In this document: positions 1 through 10,126 of the stretch, in pieces
Position numbering within the stretch: position 1 is the stretch's first letter
Layout of the letters: each line of letters starts with the position of its first letter
Assembly (NCBI GenBank): GCA_012103375.1
Contig: WLWX01000001.1
Span: 1,292,501-1,356,500 of the forward strand
Origin: Paracoccaceae bacterium
Lineage (GTDB): Bacteria; Pseudomonadota; Alphaproteobacteria; Rhodobacterales; Rhodobacteraceae
DNA length: 64,000 nt
Reading direction: 5' to 3'
Position numbers and translations under genes: made by a program
The notes under the pieces: model-generated
Told to the model about the DNA's origin: nothing
The model's database searches: none
The model's input: the letters and a program-made list of their open reading frames with translations, nothing else

Positions 1-1
1 G

Positions 2-403
2 GTTACCCGCCCGATGCCCGGCGCCATCGCGTTTGTGCGCCACTTGCAAGGGCAGGGCGCGCGGCTGGCAGTCTGTTCCTCATCAGCGGAGGATCTGATC
101 GAACAGGCGCTTGGCATTCTGGGGATTGCCGACGCCTTCGGCCCGCGTGTCAGCGGCTTTGGCATGCCGCGCAGCAAACCCGACCCAGCCCCCTATCTGG
201 AAACCCTGCGCCAACTGAACCTGCGCGCCGAGCATGTCATCGCGTTCGAGGATTCACCCGCCGGCATAACCTCGGCCACCGCAGCCGGGATCGCGACAAT
301 CGGGCTTGGCGCGCATGCACAGCCGATGGCGGCGCATTGCGTCGCGGTGATCCCGGATCTTGGGCAGGCGTATGATTTGGTTGTTTGGGCGCGGCCCGAT
401 TAG
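2..403 (+). CDS. HAD-superfamily hydrolase, C-terminal part (cut by window edge)
   Basis: The reading frame is open from the first bases of the window and ends in TAG at 401-403, so the N-terminus lies upstream. The visible part carries HAD motif II (VCSSS), motif III lysine (SKPDPAPY) and motif IV (FEDSPAGITSA). The spacing and the EDSPAGI form match the beta-phosphoglucomutase/phosphoglycolate phosphatase-like subfamily of small-molecule phosphatases. The nucleophile Asp motif and cap domain are outside the window, so substrate cannot be inferred. A methionine codon at 14 is internal rather than the start. Confidence 0.85.
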   Translation, partial: VTRPMPGAIAFVRHLQGQGARLAVCSSSAEDLIEQALGILGIADAFGPRVSGFGMPRSKPDPAPYLETLRQLNLRAEHVIAFEDSPAGITSATAAGIATIGLGAHAQPMAAHCVAVIPDLGQAYDLVVWARPD

Positions 404-528
404 GGTGCGGCTGGCGACGACCGATCATTCTGCGAACGTGCCAGCTCATTCGAGCGCTTTAACTGTTTGCTCTCCTATGGACGGCCAATGTGCCGTCCGA
501 ACTATCTGAATCGTTTTCGGGATTTCCT

Positions 529-696
529 GCGCCCGGTGCGCGCCGCAGGCGCAGGGCGCACGCCGGACCGGTCCCACCGGTCAGGCGTCGGTTCGAGGTG
601 GGCACATCCGGGATAGTTGACGGCTAACCCCTCCCCATAAATCATGCCTATGCACCGTTGCTGTGCCAGCCCGCCGGTCCGGCGCGCGCCCTGCTC
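529..696 (+). repeat. Structured intergenic repeat, copy R1
   Basis: The 446-base gap between the HAD gene and the MFS gene (404-849) has no convincing gene and holds this repeat. It starts with GC-rich inverted arms (529-560), then a hairpin with arms 560-571 and 577-588 (ACGCC outer arm, GACCGG-type inner arm, loop TCCCA, one G/A mismatch). Next come a spacer, a conserved block GTTGACGGCTAACCC (about 617-631), CCATAAATCATG, and a tail GCGCGCGCCCTGCT. The closest relative is R3 at 18106-18275 on the other strand; R2, R4, R5 and R6 are more distant. Confidence 0.75.
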
Positions 697-849
697 AGGG
701 AGGGTGTTCGCTTTCGGGCATTGTCGCAGATCAAATGGAAGATGCTCTGTATTTGCGCCAACTCACAACCTTCGCCCCACCCAAGGCGCTTCCCCAGAAC
801 GCCCAACATGCGATAATCCGGACCAGCGATCGACACCCAAGGCCCACAC

Positions 850-2171
850 ATGCTCTCTGCCCTTCGCCACCCGCAGTTCCGCCGCCTGTTCGCCGCGCAG
901 GTCCTGTCGCTTTTCGGCACCGGGCTGCTGACCATCGCGCTGGCATTGAAAGCGTTCGAAATTGGCGGAGCCTCTGGCGCAGGCCTCGTCCTGTCCGGCG
1001 TCTTCACCGTCAAGATGATTGCCTATGTCGGCTTCGCCCCGATCGCCGCCACACTGGGCGAACGCCTTCCGGTCCGCCCGCTTTTGGCCAGCCTCGACAT
1101 CGTCCGCCTGCTGATCGCGCTGGCCCTGCTGACCACCACCGCGACATGGCAGATCTACGCACTCGTCGCGGTCTTCTACCTCGCCGCCGCGGCCTTCACC
1201 CCGGCGATGCAGGCGGTGATCCCTTCGCTGCTGAGCGACGACGCTGACTACACCGCCGCGCTGTCGCTGTCCCGCGCCGCGTCCAGCCTGGAATCCCTGC
1301 TCAGCCCGCTGCTGGCCGCCGCTTTTCTGACACTCGCCAACGCAAACGGCCTTTTCGCAATCACGGCCACGGCTTTCGCCCTGTCCGCAGGCATCCTGAG
1401 CGTCACGCGCCTGCCGACCCGCGCCACTGCCCCCCCGGCCAGCGGTTCCGAGACCGCCTGACCAAAGGCTTCGCGATCTACCTCGCCACGCCGCGCCTGC
1501 GCGGGCTGCTGGCCGCCAACTTCGCCATGTCCCTGCCATTCGCCTGGGTGCTGGTGAATACGGTCGGCTACGCGGGTGCAGTGTTTGGCGCCGACGGCAC
1601 CGCGTTCACCGGCCTGATGGCCGCATACGGAGTGGGCGCGATCTTCGGCGCAGTCTCGGTTCCGTTCCTGCTGGCCCGAACCACGGAACGCCGGGTGATC
1701 CTGACCGGCGCAATCGCAATGGGCCTGCTGCCACTCAGCCTGCCACTGGCCAGCCTCTACCCTGCAGGCCTTGCGCTCTGGCTGCTGCTCGGCCTCGCCG
1801 CATCGCTGGTGCTGACACCGGGGGGATTGCTGCTGAAACGCTCGGCCACGCAAGCTGACCGCCCGGCGATCTTTGCGGCCCAATTCACCCTCAGCCACGC
1901 AGGCTGGCTGATCGCCTATCCGCTGGCGGGGTGGCTGGGCAGCGCGGGCGGGCTGATCCCGGCATTCGTGGCGCTTGGCCTCGCCGGGGTCGCCTTGACC
2001 GGCATCGCCTGGCGCATATGGCCCGCTTCCGTGGCCCACACCCATGATGACCTGCCCGCCGACCACCCGCACCTGCAAGGCGACGGCGCGCACCGGCACC
2101 CGATGGTGGTGGACGATCTGCATCCCAACTGGATGTCGGCACCGCTTGCCAAACCGGATCACGAACCCTGA
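850..2171 (+). pseudogene. MFS transporter with -1 frameshift in a C7 run
   Basis: Two adjoining open frames make one MFS permease. Frame one (850-1461) encodes the first half, with about six hydrophobic segments. At the C7 run 1430-1436 the protein continues in the -1 frame with RFRDRLTKGFAIYLATPRL and further membrane segments to 2171. One extra C would restore a single protein of about 440 residues, the normal MFS length; the sequence resembles the EntS-like MFS_3 group. The C-terminal tail after the last helix has seven histidines in about 33 residues, which suggests metal handling. A sequencing error, phase variation at the homopolymer and true loss of function cannot be separated here. 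Confidence 0.7.
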
Positions 2172-2234
2172 CGGGTGGAAAATCGCGGCGCTGCCCGTCT
2201 GGTCTGCCCGACACCAGCATCTTCGAGAACTGCT

Positions 2235-2810
2235 TCAGGCCGACTCGGACGAGGGGTTGGCCCTGCCCCAATGCCGGGCATCGCAAGTGAACGTCGGGGC
2301 CAGGAACCCGACCAGTTTTTGCGGATCATCCTGTTCGATATCAAAAACCAGCAGGCAATCCTTGCTGTCAAAGAAGTCGCGCACCCGGCTGTGATGCGTG
2401 TCCCATTCGTGGGACCAGTACTCTGAAGCCTCTTTCGGCGAAAACCCGAACTGCATGCGCATCATTTTCAACAAAAACCCATTGGCATGCAGGGCCCGGC
2501 TTCTAAGCCATGCCGCCTTGTCGCGCGTATTCAGGATGAAAAAGGAACCGGGATATTGGGCATATAGCTCTTTGAAATACTGATTTCCGAACAGACAGAT
2601 CTCGGGCGCCTCGAAATCCGTGAAACAATCGTATTTGTCCATTCCGCTTAACAGCGGCTGCCCCGCAGTGTGGTTCAGGTAAAGTTTTCGCGCAATCTTG
2701 CCACGCGCCCAATGGACCGAGGTCAGCCCGTTTGCCAGAAAAAATCTGTGGAGAGAGGTTGTTCCGCATTTGTTGAATCCGATCTGAAAAATTTTCGGAT
2801 TTGAAGACAT
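2235..2810 (-). CDS. Sulfotransferase-family protein
   Basis: The 191-residue product opens with a strand and PAPS-type loop, IFQIGFNKCGTTSLHRFF (residues about 7-24), the 5'-phosphosulfate binding signature of sulfotransferases. The segment FFILNTRDKAAWLRSR (about 93-108) fits the 3'-phosphate binding region (R and S). It is at the short end for the family (usually 200-300), and the C-terminus is not well conserved. The gene stands alone, convergent with the MFS gene and divergent from the 3086 operon. Acceptor unknown; sulfation of a surface glycan is possible but unsupported by neighbours. Confidence 0.7.
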   Translation of the reverse strand: MSSNPKIFQIGFNKCGTTSLHRFFLANGLTSVHWARGKIARKLYLNHTAGQPLLSGMDKYDCFTDFEAPEICLFGNQYFKELYAQYPGSFFILNTRDKAAWLRSRALHANGFLLKMMRMQFGFSPKEASEYWSHEWDTHHSRVRDFFDSKDCLLVFDIEQDDPQKLVGFLAPTFTCDARHWGRANPSSESA

Positions 2811-3002
2811 CTTAGGCTCGGCTCCGATGGGTGGCGTGGTGTTGTCGGCTTAGCCGCGCGGCGCGGGGTCAAAGGCTGGCCATTCGGCTGGGTCCTGTGC
2901 GTTAGAATTGAATTGGCGCAGTTTCGCAAGATGCGTTACCAATCGCGACCGGCCCGCCGGATTTGAGGGGGCATCAGCCATTGCAACGCTTTGACCGTTT
3001 TC

Positions 3003-3014
3003 TGAATTAATTCA
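3003..3014. promoter_or_regulatory. AT-rich palindrome upstream of the aminobenzoyl-CoA operon
   Basis: A perfect 12-bp palindrome TGAATTAATTCA lies 72 bases before the start of the 3086 operon, in an AT-rich stretch (about 3000-3050) unlike the GC-rich surroundings. A second, imperfect inverted repeat (AATTTTAT / AATAAATT, about 3023-3043) follows. MarR proteins usually bind such AT-rich palindromes and a marR gene is third in the operon, so this is a plausible operator/promoter region. Evidence is composition and symmetry only. Confidence 0.4.
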
Positions 3015-3085
3015 TACCACGAAATTTTATACTTGAAATAAATTCTGCCCCCGCTAACCTTCCATCCCATGACAGGACGCATTTC

Positions 3086-5383
3086 ATGAAAATCGCCTGC
3101 CTCGGCGGCGGCCCTGCGGGTCTTTACTTCGCGATCTCGGCGAAGTTGCGGGACCCTGACCACGACATCACGGTGTATGAGCGTAACAAGGCCGATGACA
3201 CCTTTGGCTGGGGCGTGGTGCTGTCGGACGAGACGCTGGAGAACCTCGCCGCAAACGATCCCGTCAGCGCCAAATCCATCGGCGAACATTTCGCCTATTG
3301 GGACGATATCGCGGTCCTGAAGGACGGCCAGACCATGCTGTCCACCGGCCACGGCTTCTGCGGCATTGGGCGCAAGCAACTGCTGATCCTGTTGCAGGAC
3401 CGCGCCCGCGAGCTGGGCGTCGCCCTCCAATTCCAGGCTGAGGAAGATGCCGACACCCTGGCCAAAACCCACGACCTCGTCATCGCGTCCGACGGCCTGA
3501 ACTCTGCCACGCGCAAGACGCATGAGGGGACGTTTCGCCCCGATATCTCAACCCGCCCCTGCAAATTCGTCTGGCTGGGCACGCACCAGCATTTCGACAA
3601 CGCCTTCACCTTTATTTTTGAGGAGACGCGGCACGGCTGGATCTGGGCACACGCCTACCAATTCGACGATGACACCGCGACCTTCATCGTCGGAACCAGC
3701 CCCGAAACCTTCGACAAATTCGGCTTCGCCGACATGTCCCAGGCCGAAAGCATCGCGGTGTGTGAGGGGATTTTCGCCGCCCACCTCGGCGGCCATGCCC
3801 TGATGACCAACGCCAACCACATTCGGGGTTCCGCCTGGATCAACTTCCCCCGGGTGCTGTGCGAGACATGGCACGCGGGCAACATCGTCCTGATGGGCGA
3901 CGCCGCCGCCACGGCGCATTTCTCGATCGGTTCGGGCACCAAACTGGCGCTGGAATCCGCCATAGCGCTGGCCGACTACATCCACACCGAACCCACGCTG
4001 GCCGCCGCCTTCGCCAAATATGAAGACGCCCGGCGGCTTGAGGTTCTGCGCCTGCAATCGGCGGCCCGCAACTCGATGGAATGGTTCGAGGAAATCGGCC
4101 GCTACCTGCACCTCGACCCGGTCCAATTCAACTATTCCCTGCTGACCCGATCCCAGCGGATCAGCCACGAAAACCTGCGCCTGCGCGATCCCGACTGGCT
4201 GGGCAGCGCCGAGGCCTGGTTCCAGAAACGGGCAGGCGGCCCCGATCAATCGTCTGCCCCGACCCGCGCCCCGATGTTCGCACCCTATCGCTTGCGCGAC
4301 ATGCCCCTGAAGAACCGCATCGTCGTGTCCCCCATGGCACAATACAAAGCCATCGACGGTTGCCCGACCGACTGGCATCTCGTCCACCTGGGCGAACGCG
4401 CGAAGGGCGGCGCAGGCCTCGTCTATACCGAGATGACCTGCACTTCCCCCGAAGGCCGCATCACCCCCGGCTGCCCCGGCCTATACGCGCCCGAACATCG
4501 CGACGCCTGGGCGCGGATCGTCGCCTTCACGCACACCGAAACCGACGCGAAAATCTGCTGCCAGATCGGCCATTCAGGGCGCAAAGGCTCCACCCAACTC
4601 GGCTGGGAGACGATGGACGCCCCCCTCAAATCCGGCAATTGGGACCTGATCAGCGCCTCCGCCATCCCATGGAGCCCCGACAACGCCATCCCGCGCGAGA
4701 TGACGCGCGACGATATGGACCGGGTGCGCGACGAATTCGTCGCTGCCAGCAAAATGGCACAGGACGCCGGGTTCGACATGATCGAACTCCACGCCGCCCA
4801 CGGCTATCTGATCTCCTCCTTCATCAGCCCGAAATCCAACGTCCGCACCGACGACTACGGCGGAAGCCTCGAAAACCGCCTGCGCTATCCGTTGGAAGTC
4901 TTCTCTGCCATGCGCGCCGCCTGGCCACAGGAAAAACCCATGTCGGTGCGCATCTCCGCCAACGACTGGGTCGGCGACGACGGTGTCACCCCGGATGAGG
5001 CGGTGCTGATCGCCAAAGCCTTCTCGGACGCAGGCGCCGACATCATCGACGTCTCTGCCGGGCAAACCTCGATCGACGCCGAACCACGCTATGGCCGCAT
5101 GTTCCAGACGCCGTTCTCGGACCGGATCCGCAACGAAGCCGGGATTGCCACCATGGCGGTTGGCAACATCTATGAAGCGGACCACGTCAATTCGATCTTG
5201 ATGGCAGGCCGCGCAGATCTGGTGGCGCTCGCCCGCCCGCATCTGGCCGACCCCTACTGGACGCTGCACGCCGCCACCGGCATCGGCGACCGCCACGCCG
5301 ATTGGCCGCTGCCCTATGAGGCGGGCCGCGATCAAGAATGGCGGCTTGCGGACCGGGCCGCGGAAATGGAGGCTGAGGCATGA
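3086..5383 (+). CDS. Fused FAD monooxygenase / OYE-type reductase (2-aminobenzoyl-CoA monooxygenase/reductase or salicylyl-CoA 5-hydroxylase type)
   Basis: The protein has 765 residues in two domains. Residues 1 to about 380 are a class A flavin monooxygenase: [11 protein letters not shown] dinucleotide loop near residue 7 and the second FAD motif [14 protein letters not shown] near 271. Residues about 390-765 are an old-yellow-enzyme-like FMN reductase: [14 protein letters not shown], then [10 protein letters not shown] near 566, [10 protein letters not shown] and a C-terminal FMN phosphate region. This fusion is known in 2-aminobenzoyl-CoA monooxygenase/reductase, which hydroxylates and then reduces the ring of 2-aminobenzoyl-CoA, and in the related salicylyl-CoA 5-hydroxylases. 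An aryl-CoA ligase, beta-oxidation enzymes and a kynureninase-like gene in the same operon favour the anthranilate substrate. It overlaps the next gene by ATGA. Confidence 0.88.
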   Translation: MKIACLGGGPAGLYFAISAKLRDPDHDITVYERNKADDTFGWGVVLSDETLENLAANDPVSAKSIGEHFAYWDDIAVLKDGQTMLSTGHGFCGIGRKQLLILLQDRARELGVALQFQAEEDADTLAKTHDLVIASDGLNSATRKTHEGTFRPDISTRPCKFVWLGTHQHFDNAFTFIFEETRHGWIWAHAYQFDDDTATFIVGTSPETFDKFGFADMSQAESIAVCEGIFAAHLGGHALMTNANHIRGSAWINFPRVLCETWHAGNIVLMGDAAATAHFSIGSGTKLALESAIALADYIHTEPTLAAAFAKYEDARRLEVLRLQSAARNSMEWFEEIGRYLHLDPVQFNYSLLTRSQRISHENLRLRDPDWLGSAEAWFQKRAGGPDQSSAPTRAPMFAPYRLRDMPLKNRIVVSPMAQYKAIDGCPTDWHLVHLGERAKGGAGLVYTEMTCTSPEGRITPGCPGLYAPEHRDAWARIVAFTHTETDAKICCQIGHSGRKGSTQLGWETMDAPLKSGNWDLISASAIPWSPDNAIPREMTRDDMDRVRDEFVAASKMAQDAGFDMIELHAAHGYLISSFISPKSNVRTDDYGGSLENRLRYPLEVFSAMRAAWPQEKPMSVRISANDWVGDDGVTPDEAVLIAKAFSDAGADIIDVSAGQTSIDAEPRYGRMFQTPFSDRIRNEAGIATMAVGNIYEADHVNSILMAGRADLVALARPHLADPYWTLHAATGIGDRHADWPLPYEAGRDQEWRLADRAAEMEAEA

Positions 5384-6099
5384 GGCGTATTCTGGTAACC
5401 GGCGGCGGATCAGGCTTCGGACGCGCCCTGGCGCGCGCATTCGCCGATGATGGTGACGCGGTGACGATCACCGGACGCCGCGCCAGCGCCTTGTCCGAAA
5501 CCGACGACGGGCGCGGCATGACCTGCCGCATCGCAGACATCACCGACGAAGACAGCGTGAACGCGCTGTTTGATGCGCCCTTCGACGTGGTCATTGCCAA
5601 CGCTGGTGAGGGCATGGCTGGCAAGGTCAAAAAGACCAGCCTTGCCGATTGGAACACGCAGATTTCAGTGAACCTGACCGGGACATTCCTGACATTTCGC
5701 GGTGCATTGCAGGGCATGGAAACCGGTGGCCGACTGATCGCCATGGCCTCTAGCGCCAGCTTAATTGGTCAGGCGAATGTCGCCGCATACACCGCTGCAA
5801 AACATGGCGTTTTGGGGCTTGTCCGGTCGCTCGCTCAGGAGGTTGCGCGCGACGGAATAACGGTCAACGCCGTCTGCCCCTATTATGTCGAAACCCCGAT
5901 GGCGAACCGTGCGGCGGCATCCCTGCAAGCCAAATTCAGCCTGTCGCGTGAGGAGGCCGTGTCCAAGATGGTCGCCAACAACCCCGTCGGTCGCCTGATC
6001 TCGGTTGACGAAGTGACGGCGGCGGTGCGCTACCTCGCCTCGCCCGAAGCGGCGATGGTCAACGGGCACGCATTGTCGCTGTCTGGCGGGTTTGTATGA
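5380..6099 (+). CDS. SDR-family NAD(P)-dependent oxidoreductase
   Basis: A 239-residue short-chain dehydrogenase with the cofactor motif TGGGSGFG (residues 7-14), the NAG motif (IANAGEG), a serine in MASSASL and the catalytic pair Y137/K141 in YTAAKHG. The length is typical for classical SDRs. It sits second in the operon, sharing ATGA with the monooxygenase/reductase upstream and with the MarR gene downstream. A role in oxidising or reducing an alicyclic hydroxy/oxo-acyl-CoA made from aminobenzoyl-CoA is inferred from position. Confidence 0.85.
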   Translation: MRRILVTGGGSGFGRALARAFADDGDAVTITGRRASALSETDDGRGMTCRIADITDEDSVNALFDAPFDVVIANAGEGMAGKVKKTSLADWNTQISVNLTGTFLTFRGALQGMETGGRLIAMASSASLIGQANVAAYTAAKHGVLGLVRSLAQEVARDGITVNAVCPYYVETPMANRAAASLQAKFSLSREEAVSKMVANNPVGRLISVDEVTAAVRYLASPEAAMVNGHALSLSGGFV

Positions 6100-6548
6100 C
6101 CGACGCATCCAAATCACGCCTGCGCCTCTGGCTGCGGATGCTGAAAACCACGCAAGGGATCGAGGCGGAATTGCGCGATCGCTTCCGCACCGAATTCGCC
6201 ACCACACTGCCGCGTTTTGACGTCATGGCCGCACTGCACCGCAACCCCGATGGCCTGCGGATGAGCCACATTTCCGGCCTGCTGCGGGTGTCCAACGGTA
6301 ACGTCACCGGAATCGTCGACCGGCTGGAAGGCGAAGGCCTGGCCGAACGCTGCCCCGTACCGGGTGACAGACGCGCATTTTCGGTGCGGCTGACGCCCTC
6401 CGGACTTGCAGATTTCGAACAGCTTGCCTGTGCACATGAAAAATGGGTGGATGAGCTTTTGGGCAATATCACCGCTGATGAAGCCACTGAACTTTCAGCA
6501 TTTATTGGGCGCACAACCCCGGAACGCCAGATCGAGGCTGCCGAATGA
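6096..6548 (+). CDS. MarR-family transcriptional regulator
   Basis: A 150-residue MarR protein: N-terminal dimerisation helices, then a winged helix (about residues 39-110) with MSHISGLLRVSNGNVTGIVDRL as recognition region and a wing containing PGDRRAFSVRLT. It is embedded in the operon with 4-base overlaps on both sides, so it should be co-expressed with the catabolic genes and probably autoregulates. MarR proteins in aryl-CoA degradation operons often sense the CoA thioester; that is the likely model here but the ligand cannot be read from the sequence. Confidence 0.85.
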   Translation: MTDASKSRLRLWLRMLKTTQGIEAELRDRFRTEFATTLPRFDVMAALHRNPDGLRMSHISGLLRVSNGNVTGIVDRLEGEGLAERCPVPGDRRAFSVRLTPSGLADFEQLACAHEKWVDELLGNITADEATELSAFIGRTTPERQIEAAE

Positions 6549-7357
6549 CTCGCATCGCAGATACAAAAACCGAACATTTCGCCTGCCGGGTCGAAGAAGG
6601 CATCGCGACCATCCACCTGACCCGCCCGGACCGCAAGAATCCGCTGACGTTTGACAGCTACGCCGAGCTGCGCGACTGGTTCCGCGCGCTGGCCAGCGCC
6701 GAAGACGTCAACGCCGTCGCCTTCACCTCGAACGAGGGCAACTTCTGTTCCGGTGGCGACGTGCAGGACATTATCGGCCCGCTGCTGGACAAGGACATGA
6801 AAGGCCTGCTGGAATTCACCCGGATGACCGGCGATCTGGTACGCGCAATGCTCCACTGCGGCAAACCCATCGTCGCGGCGGTCGACGGCATCGCGGTCGG
6901 GGCCGGGGCGATAATCGCCATGGCCTCTGACATCCGCCTCGCCACGCCCGAGGCGAAAACTGCCTTCCTATTCAATCGCGTCGGGCTGGCCGGTTGCGAC
7001 ATGGGGGCCTGCGCGATCCTGCCGCGGATCATCGGTCAGTCCCGCGCCGCCGAATTGCTGTTCACCGGCCGCAGCATGACAGCGGAGGAGGGCGCGGCCT
7101 GGGGCTTCTACTCCCGCATCGTCCCCGCCTACCAACTGCCATACGAAACGCATACGCTTTGCCGACGCATTGCCGACGGGCCCACCTTCGCCAATATGCT
7201 GACCAAAACCATGCTGATCCAGGAATGGACCATGACCCCCGATCAGGCGATCGAGGCCGAGGCGCAGACCCAGGCACTGGCCATGCAGACGCAGGATTTC
7301 CGGCGTGCATACAATGCCTTCATGGCCAAAGATAAACCAATGTTTGAAGGCAACTGA
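6545..7357 (+). CDS. Enoyl-CoA hydratase/isomerase family protein
   Basis: A 270-residue crotonase-fold protein with oxyanion-hole segments NFCSGGD (about 60-67) and [18 protein letters not shown] (about 118-135). The region that carries the two catalytic glutamates in hydratases reads [17 protein letters not shown], with an aspartate and no Glu, so the chemistry may be isomerase or ring-hydrolase rather than classic hydration. It overlaps MarR (ATGA) and ends where the acyl-CoA dehydrogenase begins. A step in the beta-oxidation-like breakdown of the reduced aminobenzoyl-CoA ring is likely. Confidence 0.8.
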   Translation: MTRIADTKTEHFACRVEEGIATIHLTRPDRKNPLTFDSYAELRDWFRALASAEDVNAVAFTSNEGNFCSGGDVQDIIGPLLDKDMKGLLEFTRMTGDLVRAMLHCGKPIVAAVDGIAVGAGAIIAMASDIRLATPEAKTAFLFNRVGLAGCDMGACAILPRIIGQSRAAELLFTGRSMTAEEGAAWGFYSRIVPAYQLPYETHTLCRRIADGPTFANMLTKTMLIQEWTMTPDQAIEAEAQTQALAMQTQDFRRAYNAFMAKDKPMFEGN

Positions 7358-8502
7358 TGGTGGACCGCAGCTTCTTCAACTGGCCGTTCTTCGACGCCCT
7401 CCACCGCGATTTCGCGGATGAATTGGACGCGTGGGCGTTAACCAATTTGCAAGCCCTCGACCACGCCGATACCGACGCCACTTGCCGCGATCTGGTGGCG
7501 CGTCTGGGCCGCGACGGCTGGTTGAAACACACCGGCGGAACGTTGGACGTGCGCACCCTGTGTCTGGCGCGCGAAACGCTCGCCCGCCACGACGGCCTCG
7601 CCGATTTCGCCTTCGCGATGCAGGGTCTCGGCATGGGTGCTGTCAGCCTGTTTGGCAGCGGCAAGCAACGGAAATGGCTGGAGAAAACCACGAAGGGGCA
7701 GGCGATTACCGCCTTCGCCCTCAGCGAGCCAAAGTCGGGATCGGACGTCGCCAACATCGAGACGACGGCCGAGGTAGATGGCAACGGCTGGGTGTTGAAT
7801 GGCGAAAAAACCTGGATTTCCAACGGCGGCATCGCCGACATCTACACTGTCTTCGCGCGCACCGGCGAAGGCCCCGGGGCCAAAGGCCTCTCCGCCTTCC
7901 TCGTCCCCGCCGACACGCCCGGATTAATCATTGCCGAACGTCTCGAAACCGGCGCCCCACACCCCCTTGCACGCCTCGAATTCGGCGGCTTGCGCCTGCC
8001 CGGCGCCGCCCTGATCGGCGCAGCCGGAGGGGGCTTCCGCATCGCCATGTCCGTCCTCGACATCTTCCGTTCCACCGTTGGCGCCGCCGCCCTCGGCTTC
8101 TCCCGCCGCGCGCTCGACGAAACCCTGACCCGCGTCCAGAACCGCCACCTGTTCGGCGGTCCGATGGCCGACCTGCAAATGGTCCAGGGCCACCTTGCCG
8201 ACATGGCGCTGGACGTCGACGCCGCCGCATTACTGATCTATCGCGCCGCCTGGGCCAAGGATAAGGGGGCCGAGCGGGTGACGCGTGAGGCCGCGATGGC
8301 CAAGCTGTTCGCAACCGATCAGGCCCAGCAAGTCATTGACAAGGCGGTGCAACTTCACGGTGGCGACGGGGTGCGCAAAGGCCATATCTTCGAACGCCTC
8401 TACCGCGAAATCCGCGCGCTGCGCATCTACGAAGGCGCGTCCGACGTACAGAAAATCGTCATCGCGCGCAGCGCTTTGGCAGACCACGGGAGGGCGCCAT
8501 GA
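7357..8502 (+). CDS. Acyl-CoA dehydrogenase
   Basis: 381 residues, the standard length for the FAD acyl-CoA dehydrogenase family. The FAD/substrate signature [14 protein letters not shown] (about 122-135) and [15 protein letters not shown] are present. [21 protein letters not shown] (about 329 on) matches the second ACAD signature, and [14 protein letters not shown] near the end carries the glutamate (about residue 358) in the position of the catalytic base of medium-chain enzymes. It follows the hydratase at the TGATGG junction and overlaps the ligase gene by ATGA. Probable role: alpha,beta-desaturation of an alicyclic or ring-opened CoA thioester. Confidence 0.85.
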   Translation: MVDRSFFNWPFFDALHRDFADELDAWALTNLQALDHADTDATCRDLVARLGRDGWLKHTGGTLDVRTLCLARETLARHDGLADFAFAMQGLGMGAVSLFGSGKQRKWLEKTTKGQAITAFALSEPKSGSDVANIETTAEVDGNGWVLNGEKTWISNGGIADIYTVFARTGEGPGAKGLSAFLVPADTPGLIIAERLETGAPHPLARLEFGGLRLPGAALIGAAGGGFRIAMSVLDIFRSTVGAAALGFSRRALDETLTRVQNRHLFGGPMADLQMVQGHLADMALDVDAAALLIYRAAWAKDKGAERVTREAAMAKLFATDQAQQVIDKAVQLHGGDGVRKGHIFERLYREIRALRIYEGASDVQKIVIARSALADHGRAP

Positions 8503-10106
8503 CCCTCGGACCAACTGGCCACACCGACATATTCGCGCGCGAAAACCTGCCCCCGGCAGAGCAATGGCCGGAGATCATTCTGGACGGTTTCGACTATCCT
8601 GAATGGTTGAACTGCGCCGTGGAACTGACGGATTCCATGGTGGAAAAAGGTTTCGGCGATCACACCGCCCTGATCGGCAACGGGCGGCAGCGGACGTACA
8701 AGGAACTGACCGACTGGACCAACCGCTTGGCTGCGGCATTGGTTGAGAACTACGGTGTAAAACCCGGGAATCGCGTCCTTATCCGATCCGCCAACAACCC
8801 GGCGATGGTCGCCGCCTGGCTGGCCGCGACCAAGGCCGGGGCTGTTGTGGTCAATACCATGCCGATGCTGCGCGCCGCCGAACTGACCAAGATCGTCGAC
8901 AAGGCCGAGGTGACGCTGGCGCTGTGTGATACGCGGCTGATGGACGAAATGGTGGCTTGCGCCAAAACCTCCAAGCATCTGAAAACAGTCGTGGGTTTCG
9001 ACGGCACCGCCAATCATGACGCCGAGCTGGACCGTGCCGCGCTGGCCCATTCTGTGCGCTTCAAAGCGGTCAAGACGGGCCGCGATGACGTTGCCCTGCT
9101 GGGCTTCACCTCCGGCTCTACCGGGGTCCCGAAGGCGACGATGCATTTCCACCGCGACCTTCTGATCATCGCCGACGGTTACGCGCGCGAGGTTCTGCAA
9201 GTCACGCCCGAGGATGTCTTCGTCGGCTCTCCCCCGCTGGCCTTCACCTTCGGCCTTGGCGGGCTGGCAGTCTTTCCGCTACGGTTCGGCGCAGCGGCGA
9301 CATTGCTGGAGGCCGCATCGCCCCCCAACATGATCGAGATCATCGAAACCTACAAAGCCACGGTTTGTTTCACGGCTCCAACGGCTTACCGCGCTATGCT
9401 TCGTGCGATGGATGAAGGTGCTGACCTAAGCTCCCTCCGCGCCGCAGTTTCTGCGGGTGAGACGCTGCCTGCCCCTGTCTACGACGACTGGATGGCCAAG
9501 ACCGGCAAGCCGATGCTGGACGGGATTGGCGCGACCGAACTGCTGCACATCTTCATCTCGAACCGTTTCGGCGACAGCCACCCGGCCTGCACAGGCCGCC
9601 CGGTGACGGGGTATCAGGCGTGCGTGGTGGATGACGATATGGCTGAAGTACCGCGCGGCACGGTCGGGCATCTGGCCGTCAAAGGGCCGACCGGGTGCCG
9701 CTATCTATCTGACGATAGACAGAAAATCTATGTCCGCGATGGCTGGAACCTGACCGGGGATTCGTTTTCGCAGGATGCAGACGGCCACTTCCACTTCGCG
9801 GCCCGGTCAGACGATTTGATCCTGTCGGCTGGCTATAACATCGCCGCGCCCGAGGTTGAGGCGGTGTTGCTGTCGCACCCGGATGTCGCCGAATGCGCGG
9901 TGATCGGTGTGGCGGACGAAGAACGCGGCCAGATCGTGCAGGCGCATGTTGTATTGGGCGATGGGGCGGCGCAGGATGCCAAAGCCTTGCAGGACCACGT
10001 CAAAGCGGCCATCGCGCCGTATAAATACCCGCGCAGCGTTGTGTTCTGTGACGCTCTACCCAAGACGGAAAGCGGGAAAATTCAACGGTTTCTGCTTAAA
10101 AGCTGA
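8499..10106 (+). CDS. Aryl-CoA ligase, benzoate / 2-aminobenzoate-CoA ligase type
   Basis: A 535-residue ANL-superfamily ligase. Motif A5/P-loop is [19 protein letters not shown] (about 200-219); [12 protein letters not shown] is the adenine-binding A5-like motif, [10 protein letters not shown] carries the ribose-binding Asp, and [11 protein letters not shown] near the end has the catalytic lysine. Sequence style ([29 protein letters not shown]) is that of benzoate-CoA and 2-aminobenzoate-CoA ligases. It would supply the CoA thioester used by the fused monooxygenase/reductase at the head of the operon. Substrate (anthranilate rather than benzoate or salicylate) is inferred from context. Confidence 0.85.
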   Translation: MTLGPTGHTDIFARENLPPAEQWPEIILDGFDYPEWLNCAVELTDSMVEKGFGDHTALIGNGRQRTYKELTDWTNRLAAALVENYGVKPGNRVLIRSANNPAMVAAWLAATKAGAVVVNTMPMLRAAELTKIVDKAEVTLALCDTRLMDEMVACAKTSKHLKTVVGFDGTANHDAELDRAALAHSVRFKAVKTGRDDVALLGFTSGSTGVPKATMHFHRDLLIIADGYAREVLQVTPEDVFVGSPPLAFTFGLGGLAVFPLRFGAAATLLEAASPPNMIEIIETYKATVCFTAPTAYRAMLRAMDEGADLSSLRAAVSAGETLPAPVYDDWMAKTGKPMLDGIGATELLHIFISNRFGDSHPACTGRPVTGYQACVVDDDMAEVPRGTVGHLAVKGPTGCRYLSDDRQKIYVRDGWNLTGDSFSQDADGHFHFAARSDDLILSAGYNIAAPEVEAVLLSHPDVAECAVIGVADEERGQIVQAHVVLGDGAAQDAKALQDHVKAAIAPYKYPRSVVFCDALPKTESGKIQRFLLKS

Positions 10107-10126
10107 ACCATCACAGGGAGAATGCA

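Noticed and set aside
763-1539. Long open frame antisense to the MFS gene
   Set aside because: Low-complexity Arg/Gly-rich translation, no homology, explained by high GC content on the opposite strand.
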